A stretch of DNA of 64,000 nucleotides from Saprospiraceae bacterium (GCA_016706365.1 JADJJU010000006.1:372001-436000); one strand, 5' to 3'. Positions 28,352-38,340 are shown, counted from the stretch's first letter. The notes: generated by a model from the sequence alone, not told the origin. Numbers and translations are program-made.

Positions 28352-29260
28352 ATGGATTTTGGACATCATTCTATGCCGGAAATGGTTGAATTCTCTCTTC
28401 CAAACTGGAACGAAGAGGATTTACAGAGTCTAAGAATGGGCCAGGAGAAGACTCAGATTTTCATAGGAAGTACAACCTGGAATCAGGCAGCCTGGGTTGG
28501 TAACACCTATCCCATGGAAACACCCAAAACCAAATTTCTTAGTGCATATGGTGAATCCTTTGATACCTTAGAATTAAACAGCACTCATTATAATATTCCC
28601 GCCGAAACCGTTATCCACAATTGGTGTGAAAAAGTCCCGCAATCATTCAAATTCTGTCCGAAAGCACCTCAGTTTATTTCGCATAGAAAGGATCTTGGAG
28701 CTCAGTCAGGTTATCTCGATTTGTATCTGGAAATGCTGACAAAGTTTGAAGATAAACTTGGTTGCCCATTTATTCAGTTTCCTCCCTACTTTAAGTCAGA
28801 AAGAATGGAATCATTGAAAAAATGGGTGGAATATGTACACAAAAAACAAGCACATGCTATAGAGTTTCGCCATGAAAGCTGGTTTGAAGCTCAGGGTAAT
28901 CAATTGATATTTTTACTAAAAAAGCTAAATTGGCCATTAGTCATCACCGATACATCAGGAAGAAGAGATCTAATCCATATGCGATTGACATCTAACAATT
29001 TTATTATTAGATTTGTCGCCTGCGGGATTGTTTCACTAGATCATCAAAGACTGGATGAATGGGTAGAAAGACTTTATCCTTTGATTATCAGTCAACAATT
29101 GAGCAATATTTATTTTTTCATGCATGACCCGGATCATTATACATTACCCGATATGGCTTTTTATTTAAAAAGCGCTTTCCAAAAAAGGCAAATTGAAGTG
29201 AGAAAGGTTTTGAAAAATCTGCATGATTCAGATTCTCAGCATCAATTAAAACTTTTTTAG
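28352..29260 (+). CDS. DUF72 family protein (YecE-like)
   Basis: 302 residues from the ATG at 28352 (a GTG at 28322 gives a longer form). DUF72 TIM-barrel marks: IFIGSTTWNQAAW, FDTLELNSTHYNIP, WCEKVPQSFKFCPKAPQFIS, FIQFPPYFK, AIEFRHESWF and VITDTSGRR. The family has no settled biochemical function. First gene of a co-directional run: ppk1 starts 5 bp after its stop. Confidence 0.88.
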   Translation: MDFGHHSMPEMVEFSLPNWNEEDLQSLRMGQEKTQIFIGSTTWNQAAWVGNTYPMETPKTKFLSAYGESFDTLELNSTHYNIPAETVIHNWCEKVPQSFKFCPKAPQFISHRKDLGAQSGYLDLYLEMLTKFEDKLGCPFIQFPPYFKSERMESLKKWVEYVHKKQAHAIEFRHESWFEAQGNQLIFLLKKLNWPLVITDTSGRRDLIHMRLTSNNFIIRFVACGIVSLDHQRLDEWVERLYPLIISQQLSNIYFFMHDPDHYTLPDMAFYLKSAFQKRQIEVRKVLKNLHDSDSQHQLKLF

Positions 29261-29265
29261 ACATC

Positions 29266-31338
29266 ATGAACAAAGATTTTCCATTCATGAACAGGGATTT
29301 AAGTTGGTTGAGTTTCAATCACAGGGTTTTGCAGGAAGCAAAGGATCCATCCGTACCTCTCCTTGAGCAAATTAAGTTTCTGGCAATTTACTCTTCGAAT
29401 CTGGATGAATTTTTCAGAGTGCGAGTGGGACAGTTAAAGAACCTTGTTAATCTGGGAAAAAGGACACAAAAAGAACTCAATTTTGAACCCAGACAAATTT
29501 ACAGACAGATTCTTAATACTGTAAATAAGCATCAGGCTGAGTTTATCAAGATATTTGAACTGCAAATAATTCCCGAACTTAAGCGGCATAATATCAATCT
29601 CCTTCGCCGGCTTGACCTAAATCCCAAGCAACAAAAATTTGCTGAGACTTATTTCAGAGATAACATGTTGCCCTTCGTACAGCCGGTACTCCTTGTACCA
29701 GGGATGGTCAGAATTTTCTTGAACAATGGGGCACTTTATTTATCGATCAGAATGGTACCCAAAGCAAATCCGAAAGCAGCTGAGCAATATGCGATCGTAA
29801 AAATTCCATCTGATCACTTACCCCGGTTTATTAGACTTCCATCAGATAATACCAGACATGATCTGATCATGCTGGATGATATTGTTCGCCATAGTATTTC
29901 TATGTTGTTTCCCGGTTATGAGATTATTGACACGTATTCTATTAAGCTGACGAGAGATGCTGAGTTATACATTGATGATGAGTTTGCAGGTGATCTGATT
30001 CAAAAGATTAAATCTTCTTTAAACAAGAGAAATGTTGGTCCTCCCTCAAGGTTGGTGTATGATAAAGAAATACCGAAGACGATGTTGAATTTTCTCAGGA
30101 CAATGTTTGAAGTGGAGAATGCAGATTTATTAAAAGAAGGACGTTATCACAATAATTCGGATTTCTTTTCTTTTCCGGATTTTGGACTTAAACATCTTAA
30201 ATACAATCCATTACCTCCCTTGAGGCATAATATACTTGAATTTGTCAAAGACTATTTTGCAGAGCTTGCGGAGAAAGAACATTTATTGACATTTCCGTTT
30301 CAGAGTTATGAATCTGTGATTAGATTTTTTGAAGAAGCTGCCAAAGATCAGTTTGTTACCCATATTAAACTCATCCAATACCGGGTAGCTAAAAATTCCC
30401 GGATCATGGATGCATTGATTGAGGCTGTCGAAGCAGGAAAAAATGTATCTGTTTTCATAGAGGTGAAAGCAAGATTTGATGAAGAAGCCAACCTTAAATG
30501 GGGAGAAAAGCTACAGAAAGCCGGTGTGAGGGTTCATTATAGTTTTCCGGGGTTGAAGGTACATTCGAAATTAGCTTTAATCCGCAGAATTGAATCTGAT
30601 GTTCCTAAGTTTTATGGATATCTGAGTACCGGTAATTTTAATGAGGATACAGCAAAGATTTACTCAGATTTCGGCTTGTTTACAACCGATCTTCGACTTA
30701 CGCAGGAAATAGCAGGAGTGTTTTCATTTTTAGAAACCGGAAAGTTATTAAAGTTTGATTTTCAGCATCTTCTGGTTGGTCAATTCAATCTACGTGAGAA
30801 GTTAATTGAATTGATACAAAGAGAAATGGAGCATGCCAGAACTGGAAAACCGGCGAAAATTATCCTCAAAATGAATAGCCTTCAGGATGAGGAAATGATT
30901 CAATGGCTTTACCGGGCCTCTCAGGCAAATGTTGAAATCAAACTGATAATACGTGGGATTTGCTGTTTGGTCCCCGGGGTCAAAGGATTTAGCGAAAACA
31001 TTGAGTGTGTCAGTATTGTTGACAGGTTTTTAGAACATGCCAGAGCGTTTTATTTTCTGGACAATGGAAAAGAACATATCTATCTATCAAGTGCAGATTG
31101 GATGAGCAGAAATTTGAGCCATAGAATTGAAACAGCATTTCCTATTTACAGCCCTACATTTAAAAAAGAAATTCTGGAGGTATTGAATTTGCAGCTTAAT
31201 GATAATGTGAAGGCACGTATAGTAGATCACTCCTGGTCAAATGAATATAAAAAGAACCTTTCTTATTTGGTTATTCGTTCACAAACAGAGACTTATTATT
31301 ACCTCAAGAGGAAACAGGAAACCCTTCAGGAAAGGTAA
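29266..31338 (+). CDS. ppk1: Polyphosphate kinase
   Basis: Polymerises the gamma-phosphate of ATP into polyphosphate, reversibly. 690 residues, full length. N-terminal MNRDLSWLSFNHRVLQEA and SSNLDEFFRVRVG; PLD-like catalytic domains with the autophosphorylated His in LKVHSKLALI, GNFNEDTAKIYSDFGLFT, and the second His motif near FLEHARAFYF followed by YLSSADWMSRNL. Co-directional with DUF72 (5 bp before) and purB (20 bp after). Confidence 0.96.
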   Translation: MNKDFPFMNRDLSWLSFNHRVLQEAKDPSVPLLEQIKFLAIYSSNLDEFFRVRVGQLKNLVNLGKRTQKELNFEPRQIYRQILNTVNKHQAEFIKIFELQIIPELKRHNINLLRRLDLNPKQQKFAETYFRDNMLPFVQPVLLVPGMVRIFLNNGALYLSIRMVPKANPKAAEQYAIVKIPSDHLPRFIRLPSDNTRHDLIMLDDIVRHSISMLFPGYEIIDTYSIKLTRDAELYIDDEFAGDLIQKIKSSLNKRNVGPPSRLVYDKEIPKTMLNFLRTMFEVENADLLKEGRYHNNSDFFSFPDFGLKHLKYNPLPPLRHNILEFVKDYFAELAEKEHLLTFPFQSYESVIRFFEEAAKDQFVTHIKLIQYRVAKNSRIMDALIEAVEAGKNVSVFIEVKARFDEEANLKWGEKLQKAGVRVHYSFPGLKVHSKLALIRRIESDVPKFYGYLSTGNFNEDTAKIYSDFGLFTTDLRLTQEIAGVFSFLETGKLLKFDFQHLLVGQFNLREKLIELIQREMEHARTGKPAKIILKMNSLQDEEMIQWLYRASQANVEIKLIIRGICCLVPGVKGFSENIECVSIVDRFLEHARAFYFLDNGKEHIYLSSADWMSRNLSHRIETAFPIYSPTFKKEILEVLNLQLNDNVKARIVDHSWSNEYKKNLSYLVIRSQTETYYYLKRKQETLQER

Positions 31339-31358
31339 AAACCATTAACAATCTGAAA

Positions 31359-32699
31359 ATGTTAAAAGCTATTTCTCCCATAGACGGCCGCTATTCCAGT
31401 CAATCCAGTGCTTTAGCTGCTTATTTTTCAGAATATGCATTGATCCAATATCGTGTTTTGGTCGAAGTTGAATATTTTATTGCGTTGATAGAGTTGCCAT
31501 TACCTCAGTTGTCTCATTTTGATCCTGATAAAAAGGAAATGCTCAGAAGCATTTATAGTGACTTTACGCTGGAGGATGCAGAGAAAATAAAATCAATTGA
31601 AAAAGTAACAAATCACGATGTAAAAGCAGTCGAATACTTTATAAAGGAGAAGCTGGATGACATGCAATTGGATACATTCAAGGAATTCATTCATTTTGGT
31701 CTTACTTCTCAGGATATCAACAACACAGCCATTCCTATTTCTATTAAAGAGGCTTTGGATAGTGTTTATTTCCCGGCAGTCGAACAATTGATACTAACTT
31801 TATATGACCTTGCAGATCAGTGGAAAGAAATCCCTATGCTTGCGAGAACTCATGGGCAGCCCGCCTCTCCTACCGGTCTGGGTAAGGAGATTCGTGTATA
31901 CGCTGATAGGTTGGAGACACAGTTGATTTCAGTGAAAAGTGTGCCCATCCATGGTAAATTCGGAGGAGCAACAGGAAATTTCAATGCTCACATAGCTGCA
32001 TATCCACATATTGATTGGGTTTCATTTGCAAATAACTTCCTGGGCAACATCCTTGGTATAATTAGAACTCAAACTACAACACAGATCGAACACTATGACC
32101 AGTTGGCAGCGCTGTTTCATGCAATGAGCAGAATTAATACTATTCTGCTGGATTTCTGCAGAGATATCTGGACATATGTTTCCATGGAATACTTTAAACA
32201 AAAGGTTGTGAAGGGGGAGATCGGATCTTCAGCAATGCCCCATAAGGTAAATCCAATTGATTTTGAAAATGCTGAAGGCAATTTAGGAATTGCAAATGCA
32301 TTCTTAGGTCATCTTGCGGAAAAACTTCCAGTATCCAGACTTCAGAGGGATCTAACTGACAGCACAGTACTCAGAAATGTTGGAATGCCTTTTGGATATG
32401 GAATGATCGCACTTAAGTCAATTATTAAGGGAATCAACAAACTAGAATTGAATGAGAATAAGATTCAAAGTGACCTGGATCAAAACTGGATTATACTTGC
32501 AGAGGGTATCCAAAGTATTCTCAGACGGGAAGGTTTTGATCAGCCTTATGAATTATTAAAAGAACTTACCAGGGGCAATTCTACGGTCAATCAGGAAGTA
32601 TTGCATTCTTTTATTGATAAATTAGAAGTATCTGAAGAAATCAGGATTGAATTGAAAAAACTGCAGCCCTCCAATTACACCGGAAATGCCATGGATTGA
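31359..32699 (+). CDS. purB: Adenylosuccinate lyase
   Basis: Cleaves SAICAR and adenylosuccinate in purine biosynthesis. 446 residues of the E. coli-type PurB. N-terminal ISPIDGRYSSQSSAL, catalytic His region TSQDINNTA and ARTHGQPASPT, and the fumarase/lyase signature GSSAMPHKVNPIDFENAEGN with the catalytic Ser loop. Last gene of the DUF72-ppk1-purB run. Confidence 0.96.
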   Translation: MLKAISPIDGRYSSQSSALAAYFSEYALIQYRVLVEVEYFIALIELPLPQLSHFDPDKKEMLRSIYSDFTLEDAEKIKSIEKVTNHDVKAVEYFIKEKLDDMQLDTFKEFIHFGLTSQDINNTAIPISIKEALDSVYFPAVEQLILTLYDLADQWKEIPMLARTHGQPASPTGLGKEIRVYADRLETQLISVKSVPIHGKFGGATGNFNAHIAAYPHIDWVSFANNFLGNILGIIRTQTTTQIEHYDQLAALFHAMSRINTILLDFCRDIWTYVSMEYFKQKVVKGEIGSSAMPHKVNPIDFENAEGNLGIANAFLGHLAEKLPVSRLQRDLTDSTVLRNVGMPFGYGMIALKSIIKGINKLELNENKIQSDLDQNWIILAEGIQSILRREGFDQPYELLKELTRGNSTVNQEVLHSFIDKLEVSEEIRIELKKLQPSNYTGNAMD

Positions 32700-32820
32700 T
32701 GGTATTGTTTAAATATGGTTCAAAATTGAGGTATCTTAGTATACCCATACAAAATATTTTAATCGTACATCAAGGCAGTGTACATCACAAAAAACTAATC
32801 AGCGCGATTCGAAAATTTAC

Positions 32821-33876
32821 ATGAGTTCAATTAAAGACCTTATATCCAGACCGGTTGGAGTGATTGGAGCGGGGAGTTTTGGATCGACCATAGCTTTTCT
32901 GGTGTCTGCCAATTCAAAGGTATTGATGTATTCAAGACAAGAGGAAACTGTTAAGAAAATAAATAATACTCATTTCTGGCAAAATGTTCAATTCCCCGGG
33001 CATGTAAGTGCTACCTCTGACATTGCAGAGTTTACTGAAAAATGCACTCTCATATTTCCGGTGGTACCTTCCAAAAGTTTTACAGGAATGATGCAATCAT
33101 TTGCTCCATATCTTAGACCGGAACATATTTTGATTCATGCCACAAAGGGGTTTGGATTACATGGGGTTTCAGAAGAAGATTTGACAGATGCCAGACTCAG
33201 TCGGGAGAATGTTCGCACCATGAGTGAAATTATCCTCGAAGAAAGCTGTGTGCTGCGTATTGGATGTGTATCGGGGCCCAATTTATCCAAAGAAATACTT
33301 GATGGTCAGCCCGCTGCAGCTGTGATTGCCAGTAGATTTGATGAGGTCAGAGAGGCAGGAAGATTGGCGCTGGATTCTCCTAAATTTGCAGTTTTTGGTA
33401 GTACAGATTTAATTGGTGCAGAATTAGCAGGAGCATTGAAAAATATTATTGCTCTGGGTTCCGGAATTCTGGGAGGACTCAGTATGGGCAAAAACATTCA
33501 GGCAATGTTAATTACCAGGGGTCTGAGAGAAATGATATATCTGGGCCAGGCTATGGGTGCTACTGCAAGATCTTTTCTTGGTACTGCCGGCATTGGAGAC
33601 TTGATCGCTACTGCTACCAGCGAAAACAGCCGAAACTATTCATTTGGTGTCAGGCTCGCAAAGGGTGAAACTATGGATCAAATCAATTCAAGTATGCCAG
33701 AGCTGGTGGAAGGTGTAAGAACTTTAAAAATCGTCCAACAACTGGCCAAAAATTTTCAATTGAGTCTTCCAATCATGAATATGCTCTATAAAGTTATTTA
33801 TGAAGGATTTAATATAGAAAAGGCAATGCTGTATCTGATGAGATACGCTTATGATCAGGATGTTGATTTTGTATAA
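32821..33876 (+). CDS. gpsA: Glycerol-3-phosphate dehydrogenase (NAD(P)+)
   Basis: Reduces dihydroxyacetone phosphate to sn-glycerol-3-phosphate for phospholipid synthesis. Rossmann motif GVIGAGSFGSTIAF, PVVPSKSF, ILIHATKGFG, VSGPNLSKEI, catalytic Lys in LAGALKNIIALGSGI, and GTAGIGDLIATATSENSRNY. 351 residues, standard. 121 bp after purB and 66 bp before a hydrolase gene, all on the plus strand. Confidence 0.95.
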   Translation: MSSIKDLISRPVGVIGAGSFGSTIAFLVSANSKVLMYSRQEETVKKINNTHFWQNVQFPGHVSATSDIAEFTEKCTLIFPVVPSKSFTGMMQSFAPYLRPEHILIHATKGFGLHGVSEEDLTDARLSRENVRTMSEIILEESCVLRIGCVSGPNLSKEILDGQPAAAVIASRFDEVREAGRLALDSPKFAVFGSTDLIGAELAGALKNIIALGSGILGGLSMGKNIQAMLITRGLREMIYLGQAMGATARSFLGTAGIGDLIATATSENSRNYSFGVRLAKGETMDQINSSMPELVEGVRTLKIVQQLAKNFQLSLPIMNMLYKVIYEGFNIEKAMLYLMRYAYDQDVDFV

Positions 33877-33942
33877 AATAAGCAGAGACACAACTAAATT
33901 AGATGTAAATCATTTTAACAAGGATTTTACAATTTAAAAAGC

Positions 33943-34935
33943 ATGCCCGTATATACCAGACAATCGTTCATTCCTCCCTCCGGTCAGGCTAATGGCCATC
34001 TGCAGACGATAGTACCCAGCATGTTTCGCAAAATCTCAGGTGTAGAGTATAAACGGGAACGGATTACCTTACAGGATGGTGATTTTCTTGATCTGGATTG
34101 GATTAAGCAAGACAGTGCCCATCTGATTATATTGACTCATGGCCTGGAAGGTCATAGTCAAAGACATTATATCACAGGAACTGCAAAATTACTGCAAGCA
34201 GCAGGATTTGACGTTCTGGCATGGAACTGCAGATCATGCAGTGGTGAGATGAACAAGACTCCTAAACTTTATCATCATGGAGATATACATGATATCCGGG
34301 AGGTCATTGTTCATGCATTAAAAAACAAAGCATATTTATCCTACAGTTTGATTGGATACAGCATGGGAGGTAATATTTCAATAAAATATGCTGCATTAGC
34401 AAAGCATCCTGGCAAAGAGTTACTTAATAGTATAGCTGCTGTTTCTACACCCATGGACTTGAGATCCAGCATTTTAAGGCTCGAAAAGTGGCCTGGCAAG
34501 TTTTATGGAAGGAGGTTTTTTAAACGATTGGAATATAAAATCAGGCTCAAATCGGCACAATTTCCAGACCTGATAGATGCAAGCCTGCTGCAACAAGTGA
34601 AGACATGGAGAGATTTTGACAGTTATTTTTCGGCACCTATGAATGGTTATGAAGATGAAGAAGCGTTTTATGACGGTTCATCTGCTATAAATTTCCTGGA
34701 TAAAGTTGAAAGACCCTTACTACTTATTCAGGCACAGAATGATCCCATTTTAGGTCCAGAATGTCATCCAATAGCTTTAGCAGAACAAATGGAACATATT
34801 CATCTTGATTTGCAATATTTGGGAGGTCATACAGGCTTTGTAGTGAAAGGCCAGGAGCATACCTATGCGGAAATGAAAATTCGTGATTGGATGGTAGAAC
34901 AGCATGGCATGGAATCAAAATCAGAAAGCAAATAA
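33943..34935 (+). CDS. YheT-type alpha/beta hydrolase
   Basis: 330-residue alpha/beta hydrolase of the AB-hydrolase 4 (YheT/EMB8) family. N-terminal PPSGQANGHLQTIVPS, oxyanion region THGLEGHSQRHYI, WNCRSCSGEMN, nucleophile elbow IGYSMGGNISIKYA, acid region AQNDPILG and His in GGHTGFV. Related enzymes are esterases or lipid hydrolases; substrate unknown. Confidence 0.88.
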   Translation: MPVYTRQSFIPPSGQANGHLQTIVPSMFRKISGVEYKRERITLQDGDFLDLDWIKQDSAHLIILTHGLEGHSQRHYITGTAKLLQAAGFDVLAWNCRSCSGEMNKTPKLYHHGDIHDIREVIVHALKNKAYLSYSLIGYSMGGNISIKYAALAKHPGKELLNSIAAVSTPMDLRSSILRLEKWPGKFYGRRFFKRLEYKIRLKSAQFPDLIDASLLQQVKTWRDFDSYFSAPMNGYEDEEAFYDGSSAINFLDKVERPLLLIQAQNDPILGPECHPIALAEQMEHIHLDLQYLGGHTGFVVKGQEHTYAEMKIRDWMVEQHGMESKSESK

Positions 34936-35034
34936 TTTGCTTTAGCCCAGAGGCAAAACAATATACGATGCGGTCTCGTTGTACCCTAAATCCAATTAGA
35001 GATGATTAATCAAGGCCATTGTCAAAATTGAAAT

Positions 35035-35042
35035 TATATTTG
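35035..35042 (+). promoter_or_regulatory. -7 box (TATATTTG)
   Basis: TATATTTG, an exact TAnnTTTG match, 19 nt before the ATG at 35062. -33 element not assigned. Confidence 0.45.
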
Positions 35043-35061
35043 CCCTCTTAAATACAAAATT

Positions 35062-35613
35062 ATGAGCCCCGGTTTCGAAAACATATTCTTAAGAACGCCA
35101 GAATCAGACGAGAAAAGCTTTATATTCTTAATTAAAGCATTGGAAAGAAGTAATCAACCCGGTTTTGATTATCTTGAATTCAAGCAATCTGTTTCTACAC
35201 TTGTTTCAATGAATATTGACTTCGATACTGCTGTCAAATCTGCATTTACAACAGCAGCTACTGTAGGCCTCACACGTGATAAATTATTGGATACTGCAGC
35301 TTCCTATCAAAAAGTGCTTCTCCAGGAGAAAGCGCAGTTTGATCAGGCATTAAGCAAACAAATCACTGACAGAATTGAGACCAGAAAGTCTGAAGCTCAA
35401 AAATTGCAGGCTAAAATCCTGAGCCATGAAGAACAAATAAAGAAGTTGCAGGCAGAAATACTACAATTCAAGGAAAAAGTGGATAATACTGATAAAGATA
35501 TTGCAGATGCAGAATCAAGAATCAAGAGCTCACAGGAAAAGTTTGAACAGACATTTATTGAAATCATGAAGCAAATTGACGATGATGTGAGCTACGTTCG
35601 TGGCAATTTGTAA
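35062..35613 (+). CDS. Coiled-coil protein of unknown function
   Basis: 183 residues, no signal peptide or membrane segment. The N-terminal ~90 residues look globular and helical (FIFLIKALERSNQPGFDYLE, FDTAVKSAFTTAATVGLTRD). Residues about 95-170 are a continuous coiled coil (KLQAKILSHEEQIKKLQAEI). I do not recognise the family; it looks like a conserved cytoplasmic Bacteroidota protein. Own -7 box, convergent with purM. Confidence 0.7.
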   Translation: MSPGFENIFLRTPESDEKSFIFLIKALERSNQPGFDYLEFKQSVSTLVSMNIDFDTAVKSAFTTAATVGLTRDKLLDTAASYQKVLLQEKAQFDQALSKQITDRIETRKSEAQKLQAKILSHEEQIKKLQAEILQFKEKVDNTDKDIADAESRIKSSQEKFEQTFIEIMKQIDDDVSYVRGNL

Positions 35614-35644
35614 TTACTTTCCAAGGTTTATCATATCGTCATTT

Positions 35645-36820
35645 TCAATACTCAAAACTCCCATGGGGTGTCACTAGTGTGACTTGCTCATTTTGATGGC
35701 TCTCAACATGACCAATTACAGCTGCATCGAGATTGAAATTTGAAGCAATATCCAATATTGCAGATGCAGTTGCCTGATCCGTATAAATCTCCATCCGATG
35801 TCCCATATTGAAAACCTGATACATTTCTTTCCAGGAGGTATTACTCTCGGACTGGATCAGCTGAAATAAAGGTGGGACTGGCAATAAATTGTCTTTTATA
35901 ATATGCCTGTTTTGTACGAATTTCTTCACTTTAGTTTGCCCCCCTCCCGTGCAGTGAATCATACCATTTATTGTTGATTTGTATAAACTCAGGATTTCTT
36001 TGAGGACAGGGAGATAAGTTCTTGTAGGCGACAAAACCAGTTTACCAGCAGTGATGCTACCGTATCCAGGAATCTCAACCAAATCTTCTAACTTTTTGGA
36101 GCCGGAAAAAACTACCGATCTATCAATGGCAGGATTGAAGCTTTCCGGGAATTCACTCGCATATTGATGATCAAAAACATCATGTCTTGCTGAAGTAAGG
36201 CCATTAGAACCCATTCCTCCATTGTAAGAATGTTCATAGGTTGTTTGGCCATAAGATGCCAATCCAACAATCACATCTCCCGGCTGGATATTATTAATAA
36301 TTAAGTCTGCTTTCTTCATCCTGGCAAAAGCAGTAAAACCAACATCCAGAGTCCGCATGATATCGCCGACATCCGCAGTTTCTCCTCCGGCGTGATGAAT
36401 ATGAATACCATATTCTCTCATCTCCTCAATAAACTCATTGCAGGACCGGATCAAAGCCGTAATTACATCTGCGTCAATCAGATGTTTATTCCTGGCAATT
36501 GTTGATGATATTATAATATTGTCTGTGCAACCAACACATGCCATATCATCGAGATTCATGACAAGTGCATCCTGTACTATTCCTTTCCATACGGATAAAT
36601 CTCCGGTGGTTTTCCAATACATGTAAGCCAGACTGGGCTTTGTACCGGCAGTATCAGCATGCATGATATTGCAGTATGCTTCATCATTACCGGCAATATC
36701 AGGTAAGATTTTGCAAAAAGCATTAGGATACAAACCCTTATCCATGCCTGCAATAGCATTGTGTACTTCATTCTTGTCTGCGGAGACTCCTCTTTGATTG
36801 TATTTATAGGCGTCGGACAT
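35645..36820 (-). CDS. purM: Phosphoribosylformylglycinamidine cyclo-ligase (AIR synthetase)
   Basis: ATP-dependent closure of the imidazole ring in purine synthesis, 391 residues of the longer Bacteroidota type. N-terminal YNQRGVSADKNEVHNAI, MHADTAGTKPSLAYMYW, ALVMNLDDMACVGCTDNI, HAGGETADVGDIMRTLDVG and GDVIVGLASYGQTTYE, then CTGGGQTKVKKF in the C-terminal domain. 72 bp upstream of the transaldolase-type gene in gene order and on the same strand. Confidence 0.93.
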   Translation of the reverse strand: MSDAYKYNQRGVSADKNEVHNAIAGMDKGLYPNAFCKILPDIAGNDEAYCNIMHADTAGTKPSLAYMYWKTTGDLSVWKGIVQDALVMNLDDMACVGCTDNIIISSTIARNKHLIDADVITALIRSCNEFIEEMREYGIHIHHAGGETADVGDIMRTLDVGFTAFARMKKADLIINNIQPGDVIVGLASYGQTTYEHSYNGGMGSNGLTSARHDVFDHQYASEFPESFNPAIDRSVVFSGSKKLEDLVEIPGYGSITAGKLVLSPTRTYLPVLKEILSLYKSTINGMIHCTGGGQTKVKKFVQNRHIIKDNLLPVPPLFQLIQSESNTSWKEMYQVFNMGHRMEIYTDQATASAILDIASNFNLDAAVIGHVESHQNEQVTLVTPHGSFEY

Positions 36821-36892
36821 GAATGTTGAGGCTGATATAGTTCAATGAATAGCTCTCAATAATAACTTGAAAGCAAAATGATTTCTTGGAAA

Positions 36893-37549
36893 TTAGCTGT
36901 TTAGTTTTCTGTGATCAGAAAGAAACTGCTCCAAACCGATATCTGTCAAAGGATGTTTCAATAATCCAAGAATTGAATTCAATGGACAGGTGACAACATC
37001 CGCTCCAGCTTCAGCACAATCCACTATATGTAATGGAGTACGAATAGAGGCAGCCAAAATCATAGTGTCAAATCCCTGGATGGCATAAATATTAGCTATC
37101 TGACGAATCAGCTCTACCCCATTCCATGAAATATCATCAATTCTACCGATAAAAGGAGAAACATAAGTGGCGCCTGCTTTTGCAGCAAGTATTGCCTGAC
37201 CCGCAGAAAACACCAATGTACAATTGGTAGAAATTTCCTGATTTGAAAACCATCTTAAAGCTTTGATGCCATCTCTGATCATCGGCACTTTCACGACGAT
37301 ATTTTCATCGATCTCGGATAATATTTTACCTTCCCGGATTATACCTTCATAATCGGTACTGATTACCTCAGCGCTTACAGGACCTTCTGCGATCTCGCAT
37401 ATGTTTTTATAGTGCTCGTATACCTTCTGTTCTCCTACGATTCCTTCTTTGGCCATCAATGAAGGGTTGGTAGTAACTCCGTCCAAAATACCGAGAGATT
37501 TGGCCTCTCTGATTTGATCAAGATTGGCTGTGTCCAGAAAGAATAGCAT
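36893..37549 (-). CDS. Transaldolase/fructose-6-phosphate aldolase family
   Basis: Class I aldolase of 218 residues, the short form shared by fructose-6-phosphate aldolase and TalC-type transaldolases. MLFFLDTANLDQIREAK, DGVTTNPSLMAKEG, VSAEVISTDYEGI, Schiff-base Lys in IVVKVPMIRDG, NCTLVFSAGQAILAAKAGA and ASIRTPLHIVDCAEAGAD. Cannot separate the two activities by eye; TalC-type transaldolase in the pentose phosphate pathway is the commoner role. Confidence 0.9.
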   Translation of the reverse strand: MLFFLDTANLDQIREAKSLGILDGVTTNPSLMAKEGIVGEQKVYEHYKNICEIAEGPVSAEVISTDYEGIIREGKILSEIDENIVVKVPMIRDGIKALRWFSNQEISTNCTLVFSAGQAILAAKAGATYVSPFIGRIDDISWNGVELIRQIANIYAIQGFDTMILAASIRTPLHIVDCAEAGADVVTCPLNSILGLLKHPLTDIGLEQFLSDHRKLNS

Positions 37550-37636
37550 GCGGTGGGGATTTATAGGTTTAATCGAATGGTTGTTGCTGAAAAATTCACT
37601 TCAAACTTGGTGTGTCCTTCAGACTAAATTAAAAAA

Positions 37637-37728
37637 GTGAGAGAACATATCACACCGCTCAACCACCTACTCTTGCTTCCTTTCAGACCTGGGAGGGTTC
37701 AGCAGGAGCTGGTCGTATGCCTCTCACC
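37637..37728 (-). ncRNA. ffs: Signal recognition particle RNA (small bacterial type)
   Basis: 4.5S-like SRP RNA that binds Ffh for co-translational membrane targeting. On the minus strand it starts GGTGAGAGGCATACGACC, has the conserved apical domain CCAGGTCTGAAAGGAAGCAA (the GGAAGCA asymmetric loop that binds Ffh) and ends in CTCTCAC, pairing with the 5' GTGAGAG. A run of six T follows the 3' end as terminator. A TACTTTTG promoter box is placed so that transcription would begin at this 5' end. Length about 92 nt; ends good to a few bases. Confidence 0.93.
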
Positions 37729-37733
37729 GGGTG

Positions 37734-37741
37734 CAAAAGTA
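37734..37741 (-). promoter_or_regulatory. -7 box (TACTTTTG) of the SRP RNA gene
   Basis: Minus-strand TACTTTTG matches TAnnTTTG and ends 6 nt before the inferred RNA 5' end (GGTGAGAG). Confidence 0.6.
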
Positions 37742-37931
37742 ATACATTTTTCTTCATATGAAACCGGCTTCAATTAATATTTCGTTAATCTTATATTATT
37801 AGCAATTTAATATATTGATAATCTTTAGATTATAAAAAGTACTGGCAGCCCATAATGAGGTCCGTTCTCAGACAAGCTAAATTATAATACCCAATTTGAA
37901 TAAATAATCAAGTTCTATAACTGCTTTCCTT

Positions 37932-37939
37932 TATTTTTG
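37932..37939 (+). promoter_or_regulatory. -7 box (TATTTTTG) before the SUI1 gene
   Basis: TATTTTTG, exact TAnnTTTG match, 16 nt before the ATG at 37956. The rest of the 37742-37931 gap is AT-rich with nothing else recognised. Confidence 0.5.
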
Positions 37940-37955
37940 CCCCAATTAATGAAAT

Positions 37956-38312
37956 ATGAAGAAACAAACTCCTCTGAATGATTTACAGGATTTGAGATCA
38001 GTATTTGGTCTCGGTCCTGCAGAGCCTCAAAAGGAAGAATCAACCACTGCTGATAAATCTTCTGCAGAAAATAAGGATATAGTCAGGATTCACCTTCAAA
38101 GATTGAAAGGAAATCGGGAAGCAACCGTAATCAAAGGCTTGACTCTGAAAGAAAATTCATTGGTTGACATGGCTAATACGCTTAAAAAATCATGTGGTGT
38201 AGGCGGCTCAGCTAAGGACCATGAAATAATACTTCAGGGTAATCATCGTGATAAAGTCATGAAATGGTTGATTGCTCAGGGATATAAGAATACGAAGCTG
38301 GCGGGCGGGTAA
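37956..38312 (+). CDS. SUI1/YciH-family translation initiation factor
   Basis: 118 residues with a C-terminal SUI1 domain: VRIHLQRLKGNREATVIKGL, LANTL-like helix (MANTLKKSCGVGGSAKDHEI), ILQGNHRDKVMKWLIAQGY. Matches the bacterial YciH/eIF1-like family, implicated in fidelity of initiation; the first ~45 residues are a disordered leader rich in Glu/Ser/Ala. Single gene with its own promoter box. Confidence 0.9.
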   Translation: MKKQTPLNDLQDLRSVFGLGPAEPQKEESTTADKSSAENKDIVRIHLQRLKGNREATVIKGLTLKENSLVDMANTLKKSCGVGGSAKDHEIILQGNHRDKVMKWLIAQGYKNTKLAGG

Positions 38313-38340
38313 TGGTAATCGGTTATTTGGTTAATTAGTA

